The notes beneath the pieces are model-generated. The model did no database searches. It had not been told where the DNA came from and saw only the letters and a program-made list of their open reading frames with translations. 64,000 nt of DNA from Datisca glomerata (taxonomy: Eukaryota; Streptophyta; Magnoliopsida; Cucurbitales; Datiscaceae): NCBI GenBank assembly GCA_003255025.1, contig QANY01004680.1, forward strand, positions 91,346 to 155,345, written 5' to 3'. The stretch's first letter is position 1; every line of letters starts with the position of its first letter. Shown in pieces: positions 10,351 through 23,245 of this stretch. Position numbers and translations under genes: made by a program.

Positions 10351-13263
10351 ATATTTTTATACTTTTGTAGTCTGAGAAAATTGTAAAAAAAATCTTTTCA
10401 TTAAATTAAAGAGTTAAAACTAACCGTAATTTTTGTAATACAAAAATACCCCTCCCTCACTCTTCCTTCCAATTATCTTTAATATAAAAAAGAGACTTAT
10501 CTTTATCCATTATTTTTTAAAGTAAGTAACCAACAAATCATTTAACTAAATAAATCAATCATTAATAATATAAACTTATGTAAAAATTAATATTTACTCC
10601 CTCAAGTTCTCATTCTACAAGTCAAAATTCGACGGACTGGAATTATACACCCGAGATTCTCCCTACCTAAAAGAAAACTCTCAAATCGAATATGGCCATA
10701 CAAACAGTAAACTAAAATATAACGAAAAAGAATCTCAAATGTGAATAAATTAAAAAAAAAAATTGAAAGGTAAATCTTACCAACACGCTCAGTAATGTTA
10801 GCAGGGGCTTGACAAGCAGAGGGGAGAGCTAAAGCAAGAGTGGCATTAATTTTAAGGTCAAGATTTGGGTCATCTCTATCTCTAATAAGAATACAAAGGC
10901 ATATTTTACTAATTCTTACTTGTTAATTAACAAACTTTTTCTCCCTTAGTTTTTTTTTTTGCAAATATTGTGTTATTTTAGTATAAATATATAGAGTAAG
11001 GTGTCATGTTGTCAATAAATTAAGTTATAAAAATGGAGATTTTCTTTCCCTCCTCTTTAAGCGGCATTATTAAACCTACCTACTTCCAAGTTATCATCCA
11101 AATGCCAAGTAATTAATTCGATATAAACAACTCCCATCAAATCGAATCATTTCGAATCCATTTTTTTCAAATAGAAATCGTTAATAATTTTATAATCTCC
11201 ACAGTCTCCTCGTTTCTCTAAAGAATTCAACATAACCAAGAGTTTTAGATTATATATATAATAGTTGATTTGGGAAACAATTTCATCTTCGCAAATCATA
11301 TTTTAGAAATAAAAATCCAAATACAAAATAGTGATTGTTTCAGGAGTGGATTTTGAACTAGATCGGGTACATGAAAGAAGAATAGTCTAATCATTGGAGA
11401 CGCATTGAGAATGTGGATGTCTAACGTGGAAGAAATTATGAACATCCTTAACGGTCTAGACGGTGACAACCGCAGACAAATGCACCCCTTTGGGGTTGCC
11501 AAGGAGAGGGAGAGAGAGAGAGACCCCCCAAATGTGTGGGTTTAATGTCCAAATATTCAACCCCCTTCAATAGAAGTGTTAAGCACTTTATATAAAAAGT
11601 AAGGGGTAAATCATATTTTATAATTGGTCAATTAACGATTGCTAAGTGTAAGTGGAGGCTAACATATAGGACGCTGCCACGTGTTCCTAGATTCATACTC
11701 AACGAAAAGACGACGCATCTAAAGTCTATTGATGAGGTCATGACGGTGGCCCGACACGACGAGCCTCATCCTAATCCTACCAAGCTGTATGCCTCCAATT
11801 CATTTCCAAGGTGGTAAGTATCCAAATCTTGTCACTTGACTTGACGGTTATGGGTAAATAATCACAGGGGTCTAACCAATGCTGGTGGACCCAACGGGTA
11901 CGTCCAGGATAGAAAATTCATGTATAAACATTAGCCCCCTATGAAAGTTCAAATGTGTAGCACTTGAACTTGTACATGGTCTCAGTGCGTGTTATGATCT
12001 TACTTGATGACTCACCAAATTGTGAGATGTTCAATTGTGATGACGAATGTTTCTTCATTAAATCAGTCATGTAGAGTCATCTTCATTGTCGTAGCCCCCA
12101 ATTGGATGTGATGATATATCAATTGATTTCATTTAGTCTCCAATAAGAGAAGCAAGAAGTAGTTGACTACGGTGAGCCTCACTCAATAAAAAGTATGATC
12201 ATGGCGATATTCATTGAAGAATGACTAGCTGAAAAAATATATATACACTAGCAATGCATAACCTGTTCAATGTTAGCACGAGTGAATATATATGATATGA
12301 TTTATATCATATGTATGTTCACGATGTGTGTTCAGATGCCAATGTATCATAATAAGTTAACGGAGTCAAACAACATTCTTTACTATATCATGGTCATATA
12401 TGACATACGTTTCAACGATACGTTCATATTTAACATTACTAGAGATAATTCATCTGAGTCATTACCATCGCTTTCCAATATTAATGATACGAGAGACTGA
12501 TCGAGAAAAACTCACCAGAGAGGAGTTTAACCAACGCAGCATAACATCAATGCAACATATTACCCCAGAGAAAATCTAATCATGGCAGAGTTCGTCAAGA
12601 AGTTTCTCTACGATAGGTAAACACGCTGACGTATCATCTTTAGACGATCCGACTTATGATAGCGCATATACATATATACGAAAATGTAATCAAGTTTCCT
12701 AAGAAGACGCGTGCTTATTGAATTGTCCGTAATGGTCATACTTAAAGGGTTATATACCCGTTCGTACTTCAGATTTTTATCATGCTTCGTCATCATGTAT
12801 CTCTACTTCACATATACATCGCTCTTACACACGACTTTTACCATAATCACATCCATAATAAATTACCCGAGTTAGATTCAATCCATTCAACTAAAGCCAC
12901 ATTCCACGAGACGAGCAAAGCAAATAGTCGAGACAATTTGTATATTTCAAACACGTTTGGCGGCCAAGTTTCGCTTGGAAGGTTTTCACAATAGCGGCTA
13001 AGTCGGGTCATAATTTTCATGACCAGATGATAAACAAGTCAATAAATCCTCATAATTTGTTCTATCCAAAAAGTCCTTATATGTGAAGGAAAATATATGT
13101 TCATGATGACAGAGTGAATTAGGCGTGACAAGTGCTAAACTCTTGAAGCGAGCGTCAGATTGAATCTAATTTAAACACATATATGATATAAAATGTGTTA
13201 ATCAAATATGTAAATTAATAAGAGAGATTAAGGAAGAAAAGCATGTGTCTATTTTTTTTCTCT
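10351..13263. other. Long stretch without recognisable gene
   Basis: AT-rich with a GA-rich run at 11500-11520. A more GC-balanced block (about 11630-12000) contains ATTAGCCCCC after an A/T run, reminiscent of the inner part of some gypsy LTRs, but I could not find paired ends. Short frames (11296-11502 on the minus strand, 12270-12500, 12608-12796, 12782-12994) show no known motif. It may be decayed transposon sequence. Confidence 0.45.
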
Positions 13264-13417
13264 CATATAAACATGTTCAACTTGTAAATTTAATACAATC
13301 TAGATGCATATTCAACTCGCATAAAGATAATCATATATGTCATATAAACATGTTCAACTTGTAAATTTAATACAATCTAGATGCATATTCAACTTGCATA
13401 AAGATAATCATATATGC
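13264..13417. repeat. 77 bp unit repeated twice in tandem
   Basis: The unit starting CATATAAACATGTTCAACTT at 13264 repeats at 13341 almost perfectly (the only clear difference is ACTCGC versus ACTTGC). Near identity indicates a recent local duplication in otherwise unremarkable sequence. Confidence 0.9.
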
Positions 13418-14555
13418 ATGAGAGTGTTACTCCAACGAATTATAGGCAGTTAAGCATGCATTATGAATGAAGATATGAGTTCAAGTTATTTCTGAGTCCT
13501 TCTCATAAAATGATTGATCATAAAACTGACCAAATCAAATATAAGCTCTTTAAGGTACCAAACTCTAAACATGCTTTCGATAGATAAAATGCATAAAGCA
13601 TTTTAATTTTGATAATTCATTTAGATTATTGAAATATGAATAAAGCATAAAGTGTTGATAAAAATGATAGTGCACCAAAGTATCAATTAAACATTATATT
13701 TATCAAAAAAGTTAGGCATGAATTTGATATTACCTAATTAGTACTTAAACATACTTAGTCGATGCATATCAAATTATTAACAAGGAGTCGATTCAGTTTG
13801 TATATGATTTATAACATGGATGATAATCCCATATTATCCACAATAGGGTCAAGTTATCATATTATCCAAGGTAGATGATCTAAACATGATAAATGTAATT
13901 TATATAATTACATTAAAGCGTGATAAATTTTAAACATGAGGAGCTAATTAATTATGCCTCACATAATTAACATAAAATCAATTTCTACTAATTATTTAAT
14001 ATGCTTGAACAACCGTGTAAATATATTATTTAAGACATTATATGATAAGCTCATACAATCATCAAATTTTATGTTGAACAATAAATATGCATTTAAAGAC
14101 AAAACAATCATTTAAAAAAAATAATTAGCTTATAATTTGAAATCTTAAGTTTGTCTGCATACAGTCGGTGACTTGTGTAATTGAGAGTCGGTAATATAAC
14201 CATGTTTTTATCGGTCAAAACCTCTTTGGAGTCTTGATCCTCTATCTCTCTCAAAACCCCTATTTCTCTGTCTCTCTCTCTGAAACCCCTCCCTCTGGCA
14301 CCCATCTTCGCCTCTCTTTCTCTCCCACCCTCTCTCCCTTCTTTGTCTCTTCGCGATCTAACTTCGAGCCGCCTCCTCTGCACGGCGCCATGCATTGCAC
14401 AACCTAGAGGTGTAATTTTTCGTTTGATTTTCAACCTGGTTTGACTATTTGATTTTCAACTTAGTTGTTAATTAATATTGTGATTTACGGATCTCATGCT
14501 GTCGGCCTAAAATTTCTTTATGGACTTATTTAAGTCCTCTAGGCCCAATGATTAG
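13418..14555. other. Spacer with a C/T-rich block
   Basis: No gene recognised. A pyrimidine-rich block with CTCTCTCTC runs (14230-14350) resembles a plant 5' leader. The 108-codon minus-strand frame over it is an Arg/Glu-rich antisense reading of that block. Confidence 0.5.
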
Positions 14556-14561
14556 GATTCG

Positions 14562-16060
14562 GTGCAACGGAAATTGGGGGTTGATGATGCTGAAGCTTTA
14601 ATTAGCCCGTGGTTGTGAGTGAAATCGATAGAGCCGTGAAGGAGATTGGAGGATCTAAGGCACCTGGCCCAAACGGTTTCCCTGCAAGCTTCTATCATCA
14701 ATCTTATGGAGTGATTAAAGATGATATTTACGGTATGGTTTTTTATTTCTTTGATAATTTTAACATGTCGAAGGGGATTAACCATACTCATATCACTTTA
14801 GTCCCTAAAAAAAAGAGCCCTTAAAATATGTCGGACCTTAGATCCATTAGCCTTTGTAATGTATCCTACAAGATCATTTCGAAGATTTTAACCAACCGTC
14901 TTTGCCGATCATTGGTACATTTAATAGTGAGTCTCAGAGTCCATTTATTCTGGGACGGTGCATTGGTGATAACGTACTGATTGCCCACGAGATTCTTCAC
15001 TCCCTTAGAATCCGTGGAAGGAAGGGGTTAAAAGAGGCTACGATCAAACTAGATATTTCTTAAGACTTACGACAGAGTGAAATGTGAATTTGTTGTTGCA
15101 GCTATGTCTAAAATGAGTTTTTCTGATGTTTGGTGTAGATGGTTATATCTATGCATATCCACTACTTCTTTCAGCGTCCCTTTGAATGGAGATGTTTCCA
15201 GTACCTTTTATCAGGAAAGGGCAATAAGACAAGGAGACCTACTATATCCCTTTTATTCATTCTGTGTTGAAGCGTTTTCTTCGCTCTTGGTGGCTTCGAA
15301 AAATTCTAGTCTTATTCATGGATTTAAAGCTTCGAGATCTGGTCCTTCAATTACTCATCTCTTTGTTGCAGATGATAGTCTCCTTTTTTGTCGAGCGTCG
15401 GATAAGGAATTGAGACAGATTTCTGACATCCTAAAGCTGTATGGATTAGTATCAGGCCAGGTTATCAATTTCCAGAAGAGTAATGTTATTTTCAATGCTA
15501 ATGTCCATGTTACTGATCATAATAGATTGGCGAGCGTTTTGAATTTGGAGGCTAGTAGCAGCCCTAGTAAATATTTAGGGCTGGAGACGAATTTCGGGTT
15601 GGCCAAGAAAGATCTATTCAATGTGATCAGGGAGCGTGTTATCAATTGTATTCATAGGTGGTCTGAAAGATGGTTATCTGCATCACGAAGAGAAATTATG
15701 ATCAAGGCCATTAGGCAGGCGATTCCCATATATGCTATGTCATGCTTTAAATTACCCCTCTCGCCGATTGATGATCTCTGCATCCGCCTTGTAAAATTTT
15801 GGTGGAATGGTTCTCCAGATAAAACAGGTATTTCTTGGGCTTCCTGGAAAAGACTTTGTTGGAGTCGAGATACAGGCGGTAGAGCTTTCAGAGACCTCCA
15901 ATGCTTCAACCTTGCCATGATAGCTAAACAAGGATGGTTGATTATCGGTTCTCCTAATTCTCTCCTATCCCGTTTTGTGAAAGTCAAGTACGTCAAGATT
16001 TCTTATTTCTTGAAGGCCAAGGTAGGATATAGACCATCCTGGGGTGGTGTAGCATTTTAG
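14562..16060 (+). pseudogene. LINE reverse transcriptase domain, broken by stops and frameshifts
   Basis: Recognisable L1 RT landmarks in order: KAPGPNGFPASFYH (near 14660), DLRSISLCNVSYKIISKILT (near 14832), FILGRCIGDNVLIAHEIL, IRQGD (near 15220), then the catalytic VADDSLLFCRAS (near 15365). Further on are KYLGL, the thumb-like RWSERWLSASRREIMIKA, AIPIYAMSCFKLP and FWWNGSPDKTGISWASW. The second catalytic Asp pair is intact. Stops occur after the first block (14822), before 15077 and at 16060, with a frame change near 14905. The longest intact piece is 15077-16060 (327 codons). In life the enzyme would copy LINE RNA at a nicked target site; this copy cannot make it. Confidence 0.88.
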
Positions 16061-16071
16061 AAGGGAGAAGA

Positions 16072-17367
16072 TTTCTTGAGCGTGGGATCCTTTGGCGGGT
16101 GGGTGATGGCAATATTATTGATATTTGGATGGACCCCTAGATCCCTAGACCAGAGCTCTTTAACGTTGTGTCTAAACCAGTTCATGGTTTGGTTAAGGTT
16201 AAGCAGCTCATTAATCACATGGGGGATTTGAATGGGTATTTAATCTCCAAGACTTTTTGCAATGAGGACATTGATTTTATCAAAGCCATTCACTTGAGTC
16301 TGTGTTCCTACCCGGATAAAATCGTATGGTTCCATACTAGGGATGGTCGGTACTCGGTCAAAACGGGGTAGAAGATCGCGTTTAACATCATGATTAACGG
16401 CAACATAAAACGCCATGGACAGGGAGTTTCAAGTCCCCCCCCCCTAACGATGGCCTGTTTTGGAGGGGTATTTGGAAACTTCGGGTTGCTCCTAAAATCA
16501 AAGACTTTTGTGTGGAGAGTGGCGCTGGACTTTATTGCCCTCAGACCCAACCTGATAAAACGTGGAATGTCCATTAATGTGGCATGCTCTTTCTGTGCCA
16601 AAGCTCCGAAGACTAGCTTGCATGTCTTCTTTCACTATCATTTTAGTAGAGTTTTCTAGTTTACGAGCTATCTTGGTATCAGTTCTGAAAATCTAGGCGG
16701 CGACGATTTCTTCTCCGTCTGGAAGAACGCATTCTCGTTGTTGAGTAAAGGTTCAGACGTCGAAGGTGATTTGGCTTGGTTTTGTTACTGATTGTGGCGT
16801 TTATGGAAGCTCAGAAATTCTGCTCGTTTTTCTAGCCTTAAACTGACCCCCCTAGAAGCCATCGCCATTACTAATAACAAGTGGCAGATTTTAGAAGAGC
16901 TAATTCTCTCCTTGGAGACAGAAGGAGCTCGCCGTTTCCGTAGCTCAGGTAGTTCAGGTGGACTTTTCAGCAACTTGGAGAATTATGGACAGATGCAGCT
17001 TGGATAGAAGGAAAAGGAGGATTGGGTTTTGTTGTTGTGAACCCGACTGGATATATTATGAAAATTGGCTACTGCTTTATTGAGAGTAGCAGGGATGTCT
17101 TTTAGCTGAAGCACTGGCGACTTTTTGGCGCATTTGTAAAGGAGATGTTCCTTCTGGTGCTTACTTCGATGATTAATAGTGATGCCAAGGAGGTGATCGA
17201 TCGATACGTTATCTTGTGCTACCGATGAAAGCATAAGCAGTGACTCTGTCATTGCTGACATTCTACGGTTTAAAACTTTATTTAAGTTTTTCTTTAATTA
17301 TGTTCCTAGGTGTTCTAACGGAGTAGCCCATGTTCTTGCTAAACATGGACTCTATGGTGAAAGTTAA
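16072..17367 (+). pseudogene. LINE zf-RVT region and C-terminal RNase H, broken
   Basis: Continuation of the LINE ORF2 in several frames. WRVGDGNIIDIWMDP and WFHTRDGRYSVKTG (16168-16370) precede the zf-RVT block, which reads KIKDFVWRVALDF and then CSFCAKAPKTSLHVFFHY (16490-16650). WRLWKLRNSARFSSL follows. The RNase H part has WTDAAWIEGKGGLGFVVVNP (near 16985), AEALATFW (near 17107), SDAKEVIDR and a closing CSNGVAHVLAKHG (near 17312). This matches the RVT_3-type RNase H found at the C-terminus of many plant L1 elements. There are several stops and frame changes. Confidence 0.82.
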
Positions 17368-17442
17368 ATTTGGAACGATTGTCTTCACTTTTGGTTATTA
17401 GTAGGTTGTAGTAGTTCCTTATTTCAATCTTAATCATAGCCA

Positions 17443-17451
17443 ATTTTATTG
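17443..17451. repeat. Left 9 bp target-site duplication of the MULE
   Basis: ATTTTATTG; its partner CTTTTATTG is at 46153-46161. One mismatch in an AT-rich motif, so supportive but not decisive alone. Confidence 0.6.
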
Positions 17452-17512
17452 GGGTCACACTTCAATGCTGGGAATTTTTTTCCCGGCATTGACGTTGGGA
17501 GTCTCCCTTGCC
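17452..17512 (+). repeat. Left terminal inverted repeat of the MULE, with hairpin
   Basis: Starts GGG and contains the self-complementary stretch CAATGCTGGGAA...TTCCCGGCATTG (17463-17492). The palindromic core CAATGC/GGCATTG is shared with the right end at 46100-46152. Confidence 0.65.
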
Positions 17513-20136
17513 GTTAGATGAGGTAAGGATACTCTTAACCGTTAGATCTAAAAATTGAGTTTTGCCTGTTGAACATGTTGCAGGTCTTGAAGCTTTCTCG
17601 TTCATCCTAAATCACATTTTTTCTTTCGAGCTTCACAGTTAGGGCACGCGATTTTTCACCCCTGATTCACCTCTCTTCAAGCAAAATTCTAGCGCTCTCT
17701 CTTCGTCCTCCAGACTCTCTCTGCATTCGCCGTCCTTACACTCTCTTCGTCCTCTCTCTCTCTCTCTCTCTCTCTGTTCGTCGTCGGTGCTCTCACGATA
17801 ATCTTCTCTAATCTCTCAGCCTATCTCTGATCTCTTTCTAATCTCTCAAGCTTCACGCAATAGGAAAAATGAAGTTTTTAAGCTCTTTCCCCGTACCTTT
17901 ACGACGGAAGCAGCAAGTCAAAATAAAAAATTCCTAAAGAAGGAAAGGGTAAATAAAATTCAAGCGTGTAGAATGTGATTCCGTCAATTAGTTGACGAAA
18001 ACCGTGGAGGATTTGATTGGTTTAATTTCTTTCCAATTTTGAAAGCGGGGACAAATTTTCTTCATTTTTTTCATAATTTCTTTCCTTTGCAGAGGATTAA
18101 TTTGTTTAGACCCAGAAGATCTCCCCACGTTATATGAAACCAACTGAGTTTAATTCAAAAATTTCAGGCAATTAACTTTTTTCTTCTCGAGTTAGGGGTG
18201 AGCTTGTGTTAGGATTTTATTTGATTTTTTGTTTATTGAGCTTGTGTTTGTTGAATGTCTTCTGTTTTTGTTGTTGAATAATTAAAGAGATGGGGTTTTG
18301 ATGTAGTTGATTAATATCTTCCATTTCTGTTTTTATTTTGTTGAATATGAGCTAGATTGTGCGTGCCTGACAATGTCCTATGTTTAAATGATATATGATG
18401 ATTTTTGGTAGAAGGTTGGAGTTGGGATGGTGTTATTTAATGGGCAAAGAAAGATTATGTGTGCCTTCGTGCCTACCAATATGTCCTCTATTTAAATGAT
18501 ATATATTGATTTTTGATAGAAGGTTGGAGTTGGGATGGTGTTGCTTAATGGGTAGAGAGTCTTTTATTTTTGAAAGTTTAAGGTTGAGTTGGGTGTGTTC
18601 TGGATTGTGTGTGACATCTGTTTAAATGATAGAAGTTCGAAGTTGGGATCGTGTTGTTTAATGGGTAGAGAAATTCTTTTATTTTTGAAAGTTTAAGGTT
18701 GCCTGGATATGATTCTTGATTCATGCGACTAAGTAACGAGATCAAGTCTTTTGTCATTATTTTTTTATCAGGAGTGAGTCAAAATGTAAAATATCTCTTA
18801 GTCATGTAGGACCATGGCAAAATGATTCTTGTTTAGATAATGTGTGTGTGTTTTAGTGTGTGTGTTTTAGTGACTTAAACATATAGATTCATGTTTACAT
18901 GTTAAATTAGTAATTTTATGAGATTATGGTCTAATTGACTAATTCTTTATTCTATTTTCTGAGATGTAGTTGTGCTATATAATTTATATAATAGTTGGAT
19001 TTGAAATGATTCAGTTGTTTTCTGTATGGTCTAATTTATGAGCATTAGAAGATGATGAGTCTACTTTGTGCTGATTAGATGTGAATTATTTCTGAGTTAG
19101 ATTGAACAAGATAATCAGTCTGCTTTGTGCCGATTGGATGTGAGTTATTTCTGAGTTAGACTATAAGTGTCTGCTTTGTGTTGATCAGTTATTTCTAAGT
19201 TAGATGTGAGTTATTTATAGGATAGTTGATTCTTCCCTTTCACTTTATGACATTGTAATATGATGATATGCTCTGTGCTAAATTTTGTTTTGGATTTTGA
19301 CTTCATTCAATTATAAAAGTTCCTCCTTATTTTTTTTAGGTGAAACCTCCTTATTATTAGTCATCAATAGGGAAGACTTGTCGGCATTTACAAAGTTGCT
19401 AATCATTTACTTCTGGATTTTGAATTCGTATTAGACTTTCTTTCTCAATATTATTTGCTTGAATTGGTTTTACTTAATAAAATTGAATTTGCTATGTTTA
19501 TAGACTAGTTTCTCATGTTTTTCATTTTCCATGTTTCTATCAGAATATTATAGTTAGAAGTAGATATTACTTGAGATCAGTCTATTCATAGAAACAATAT
19601 GATTTTTAGATGTGTATTTGTTATTAGATAAATACATAATGTACATGTTATCATTTTCCTATAATACTATTGTACATGTTATCCTTCAAGTAATCAAATA
19701 TAATGGTACTTTAGAGAGAACTACATGATCAATGTCATTTTTTATATGATCATAGAGATTTTAACATTTATAGAGTTTTTAACTAGTTTATTTACGTGGT
19801 GAAAATTTACTAATATGATTATTTTAACATGATAAATTGTGAAATAACTTAGAGAAAAACATGTTGCTACTAGATCAACTAGTTTCTTGCATTCTTTAAA
19901 TTATTTACACATCATATTTATCATTTATTAAGATTGTTGATATATGTCACTTCTAATTAATTCGTTATCTAAACTAGTTATTGCATAAAATTGATTAATA
20001 ACATAATATGTGAAGATGTATATAAGAACATAATATTGGTATGTCATTTTAGCATTCTTATTAGATAATGTCCAATCCATTATAAATTAGTATCAGACAT
20101 AATCATGATAAGAAAATATAGTAACATATATTTGAG
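17513..20136 (+). other. MULE left interior: C/T-rich leader, (CT)n run, local repeats
   Basis: 17640-17870 is a pyrimidine-rich plant-type leader with a (CT)n microsatellite at 17751-17776, probably the 5' UTR of the ULP-like gene. 18410-18710 has three diverged direct copies of a block around AAGGTTGGAGTTGGGATGGTGTT. 19050-19220 has three to four copies of a TCTGCTTTGTGC...GTGAGTTATTTCTGAGTTAG unit of about 70 bp. No coding frame with known motifs; the stretch would be leader, introns and spacer of the transposon. Confidence 0.55.
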
Positions 20137-23100
20137 ATGGCTAACACAAATGTCAATGTAAAGAAGGCACAAAAGGGTTTCTTTGTATATTTGTAAGTAA
20201 TTAATGAAATCATCAATTTAATGGTATATATTTTCATATAAATTGTTGCAGTGTTAATGTGGTTGTTTAAAACTAAAACAATGTGAAATAATGTGCTAAA
20301 ATGAGAGCAGCAGATGAAAAGATTAGTGGTTTATGAAATAAGTATGTTAAACAAACATTACATTATAACATAAAATTGATAAATTTTAATTGTAATTTAA
20401 GTGAGTTTCTGATATGTAGACACGAAAAGATCTAGCTTTAAAGTGGAAAACTATGACGAAGGAAGCGAAATTCAATTATTTGAAGGAAAATGAAATCCAT
20501 GTCATTGAAAGTGGAGCGGAACAACCTGGTCCTAGTCATTTGAGAAGGCCTACCTTTAAACAGAAGTTGCTCACACGCTGTACATCGGAGAAATTTGTGG
20601 ATCTTATTGCAAATTTTCGATGAGGGGAAGATGAGAGCGGTTGTGGAGATGAGATTCGGAGGGTTGTTGGATATTAAATGCCAGAAACTGAAGAGAAACT
20701 TCTTGCAGCAACTATTAGGTTGCTTCGATCCAACCACATGCACATTGAGTATCCATAGGTCGACATTGGGCAGTAGATCAAATTTGATGGTGATGTGAAT
20801 GAGATAAAGATCTAAAGGCAGTGGGTGAATGTCAAATGTGATATTTCGGTGGACGCCTTGTCAAAATTCTTGATTGAGGAGTTTGACGATGACTGTTGGA
20901 GGCAAGCCTTTGTGTTGTACATTGTCGGGGTTTTGTTATTTCCTCGATCAAAACCAATCGTCAGTCATTCATGGTTACACGTTGTGAAGTCACCGGTGAC
21001 CATCCAACAGAAGAATTGGGCTTCTACTAGTTTTAAAGATTTTATGGATGGTGTCGCGAGATATCAAAACAACCACCACCATAGCATTACCAGATACTTT
21101 TTATTTATACATGTAATATATTTAGTGTACATTAGTATTACTTGCGCATTATAACATATGCTAATAAGTTCATTTCAATGCAGTTGTTTTATCTGGAGAA
21201 GTTGACATGTGCTGCCAACTATGTTGACTTGAACCAACCTTCATCGCTAAGGTGGAACGATAGGGCTGTTGCAAAAATGATTTATTTTGTAAAATCAAGG
21301 GGAAGAGAAGCTTGGCCTAAAAGTTGTACGGTAAGCATTTGAGAATCTTACAAATTTGGTTGGTTATATTACCATTGATTATTCATTACTAATTAACATA
21401 TATTTGTATTATGTAGATTGATACAACCACGAAAGTCATTTTGGGCAACCGCGAGGTTTGGGAGGACCGCGAGCATAAGCACATTCGCGAGGACGTGTGT
21501 GCAGATCTACCTGAAGAGCAAGCTCTCAGGATAGGTGCTTTAAGTGCATAAGATCGCTCTTGAGGCGCAGTCCAGCTCAATGAGGGTGGCTCTTCAGGCG
21601 GAGTTCAGCTCCATGAGGGCTGATATTTCACAATTAATGAAGTTGCAGAGAAAGATGATGGCCATCCAAGAGAATATGTGCACAACATTGGCGAGTCTTT
21701 TGGAACGAGACACTGGTAAGTCTTGAGCCCAAGACGATGAGCCACGCGTTACCCTTACTTAAGGTAAAGAACAATGAGGTTTTGATGAGGATATGAGTCC
21801 CTCCCGTGAAGAATAGCTACCAGTCTCTTTATCACCTTTATATAAAGGTGATAATGTTGAAATGTGCATCCAACTGGATGCTTCAGACAATGTATTCGCT
21901 GACCTGCTATTGGTCGGAAAATAATCTATGACTAAAACAACTAAAGGACATTGAATAATCTAACTATTAATCTAACACGTTACTTGAGCCTGTGTTTTGG
22001 TAAGACAAACAAGTCTTGTCCGAGTCTACCAAAAGCCAATTCCCGATGCAGTTGTCCAACACTCGGGAGAGGAGAGATGATCCTCTACTCAGTTCACCAT
22101 ATTTGAAGGGTAAACTGACCACTAAACACAACAAGAATGTATTTAAAGTGGGTATGTACACGTCGCAGGATCCACTAGACGTGAAAGCTGAGCGTTTAGT
22201 GGAGTATATTTTCTAGAAAAGATTAGATGATAGGTAGTAGTCACACTAATCTAACAAAATTTGATATGCCATCACGGCTAAATTTTGATTAAATTTATCT
22301 TTTATTTGTCTTTTGTAGTGAGATTCTCGCTAGACATCTTGGCCTTCATGCTAAACGAAGAGACCTAAAGACTCAGTCCAGAAAATTGGCTTGGCTCGGA
22401 CCTTATAGACTTGTTTGTTGGCATTTTGACCTTGGAGGCTCGTCGTGCGCCGATGAGCAACCGATTCTGGTTTCTTCCCACGTTCTTTGTTATGAGTATC
22501 TACTACTCAGTATCATCCTTATTTTAAGTTTGTATGGAGATTGTGTATCATGTTTTTGTTGTGCCACTGTAGAGTCAATGTGTCTCAAAACTAGTAGAGC
22601 TTTCTAATTTTGTAAGGAAACACAAGATCGTGGATAGATACGCACCAACGCTTGAGCTAGAAATGACGGTAAACAAATTTAATGTAGTTAAAATATTAAA
22701 GTTGACTTAGTATGATTGTGTAAATGTATTGTGTAATCTAGATATGTATTGCGGTACACGATAGTCGAGATCATTGGTTTATGGCCAAGATCTCCATCAT
22801 GGGCGAGGAAGTCACTGTATGGGACACCTTGCCAGATGGACGACTTAATGCGGGACTGATCGAAAAGGTAAAAAAGATTGTATGTTCTAACCACTAATCA
22901 TGACTTGTAATTTGTCTTATAGCGTGTATGATTTTGACATTGATTACCATCTTATATTTTGTGAATGAAATTATAGTTAAAAGGTATGGACTTGATATTT
23001 GGGCCTAAGCTCATAGCTTTGTTGCCCCCGCCGACAATCTTCTCTTCATTCAAAATTTCAAGGTCGCCAAGTGGTCACCCAATCAAATAGGTAAGTTTAC

Positions 23101-23245
23101 TGATCGTGAATTTCATTGAGCTTTCTTCACATTTTAATGATGCACTTATTATTTCGTTTGTAGGAGTGATTGCAGTGTGTGAGGCTTGAGATATATCGAT
23201 GACATCAGAGCAAGAATTATTGTCGACTATCGTTCCCAGGTACTT
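20137..23245 (+). pseudogene. MULE-borne ULP-like (C48 cysteine peptidase) gene, multi-exon and degenerate
   Basis: A possible first exon (MANTNVNVKKAQKGFF, donor GTAAGT at 20193) leads to an exon from 20420. This encodes an N-terminal module seen in plant ULP-like transposon genes: RCTSEKFVDLIANF, GGLLDIKCQKL, CFDPTTCTLSIH, LFPRSKPIVSHSWLHVV, LFYLEKL. A Met/Gln-rich coiled stretch (21544-21720) follows. The C48 domain shows NRFWFLPTFF (near 22461), then DHWFMAKIS with His at 22772-22774. VWDTLP follows, with Asp at 22823-22825, exactly 17 residues on, as in Ulp1-type proteases. NQIG (near 23085) precedes DC, with the nucleophile Cys at 23171-23173. Introns with GT/AG ends separate the pieces (e.g. 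donors at 22661, 22867 and 23091). Several frames contain stops. Known C48 enzymes remove SUMO-like modifiers; any activity here is doubtful. Further frames at 23780-24080 may be a 3' exon. Confidence 0.72.

Larger units (their letters stand above)
14556..17451 (+). mobile_element. L1-type LINE (non-LTR retrotransposon), 5'-truncated and decayed
   Basis: Remains of a plant L1-type ORF2 in order: reverse transcriptase, zf-RVT region, then a C-terminal RNase H. The endonuclease and ORF1 are missing at the 5' side. The 3' end abuts the MULE at 17452, which appears to have inserted into or just beyond the LINE tail, so no poly(A) is visible. Coding parts are described separately. Confidence 0.85.

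Noticed and set aside
14108..14434. Arg/Glu-rich 108-codon minus-strand frame
   Set aside because: It is the antisense of a CT-rich leader-like block; low complexity accounts for the open frame.
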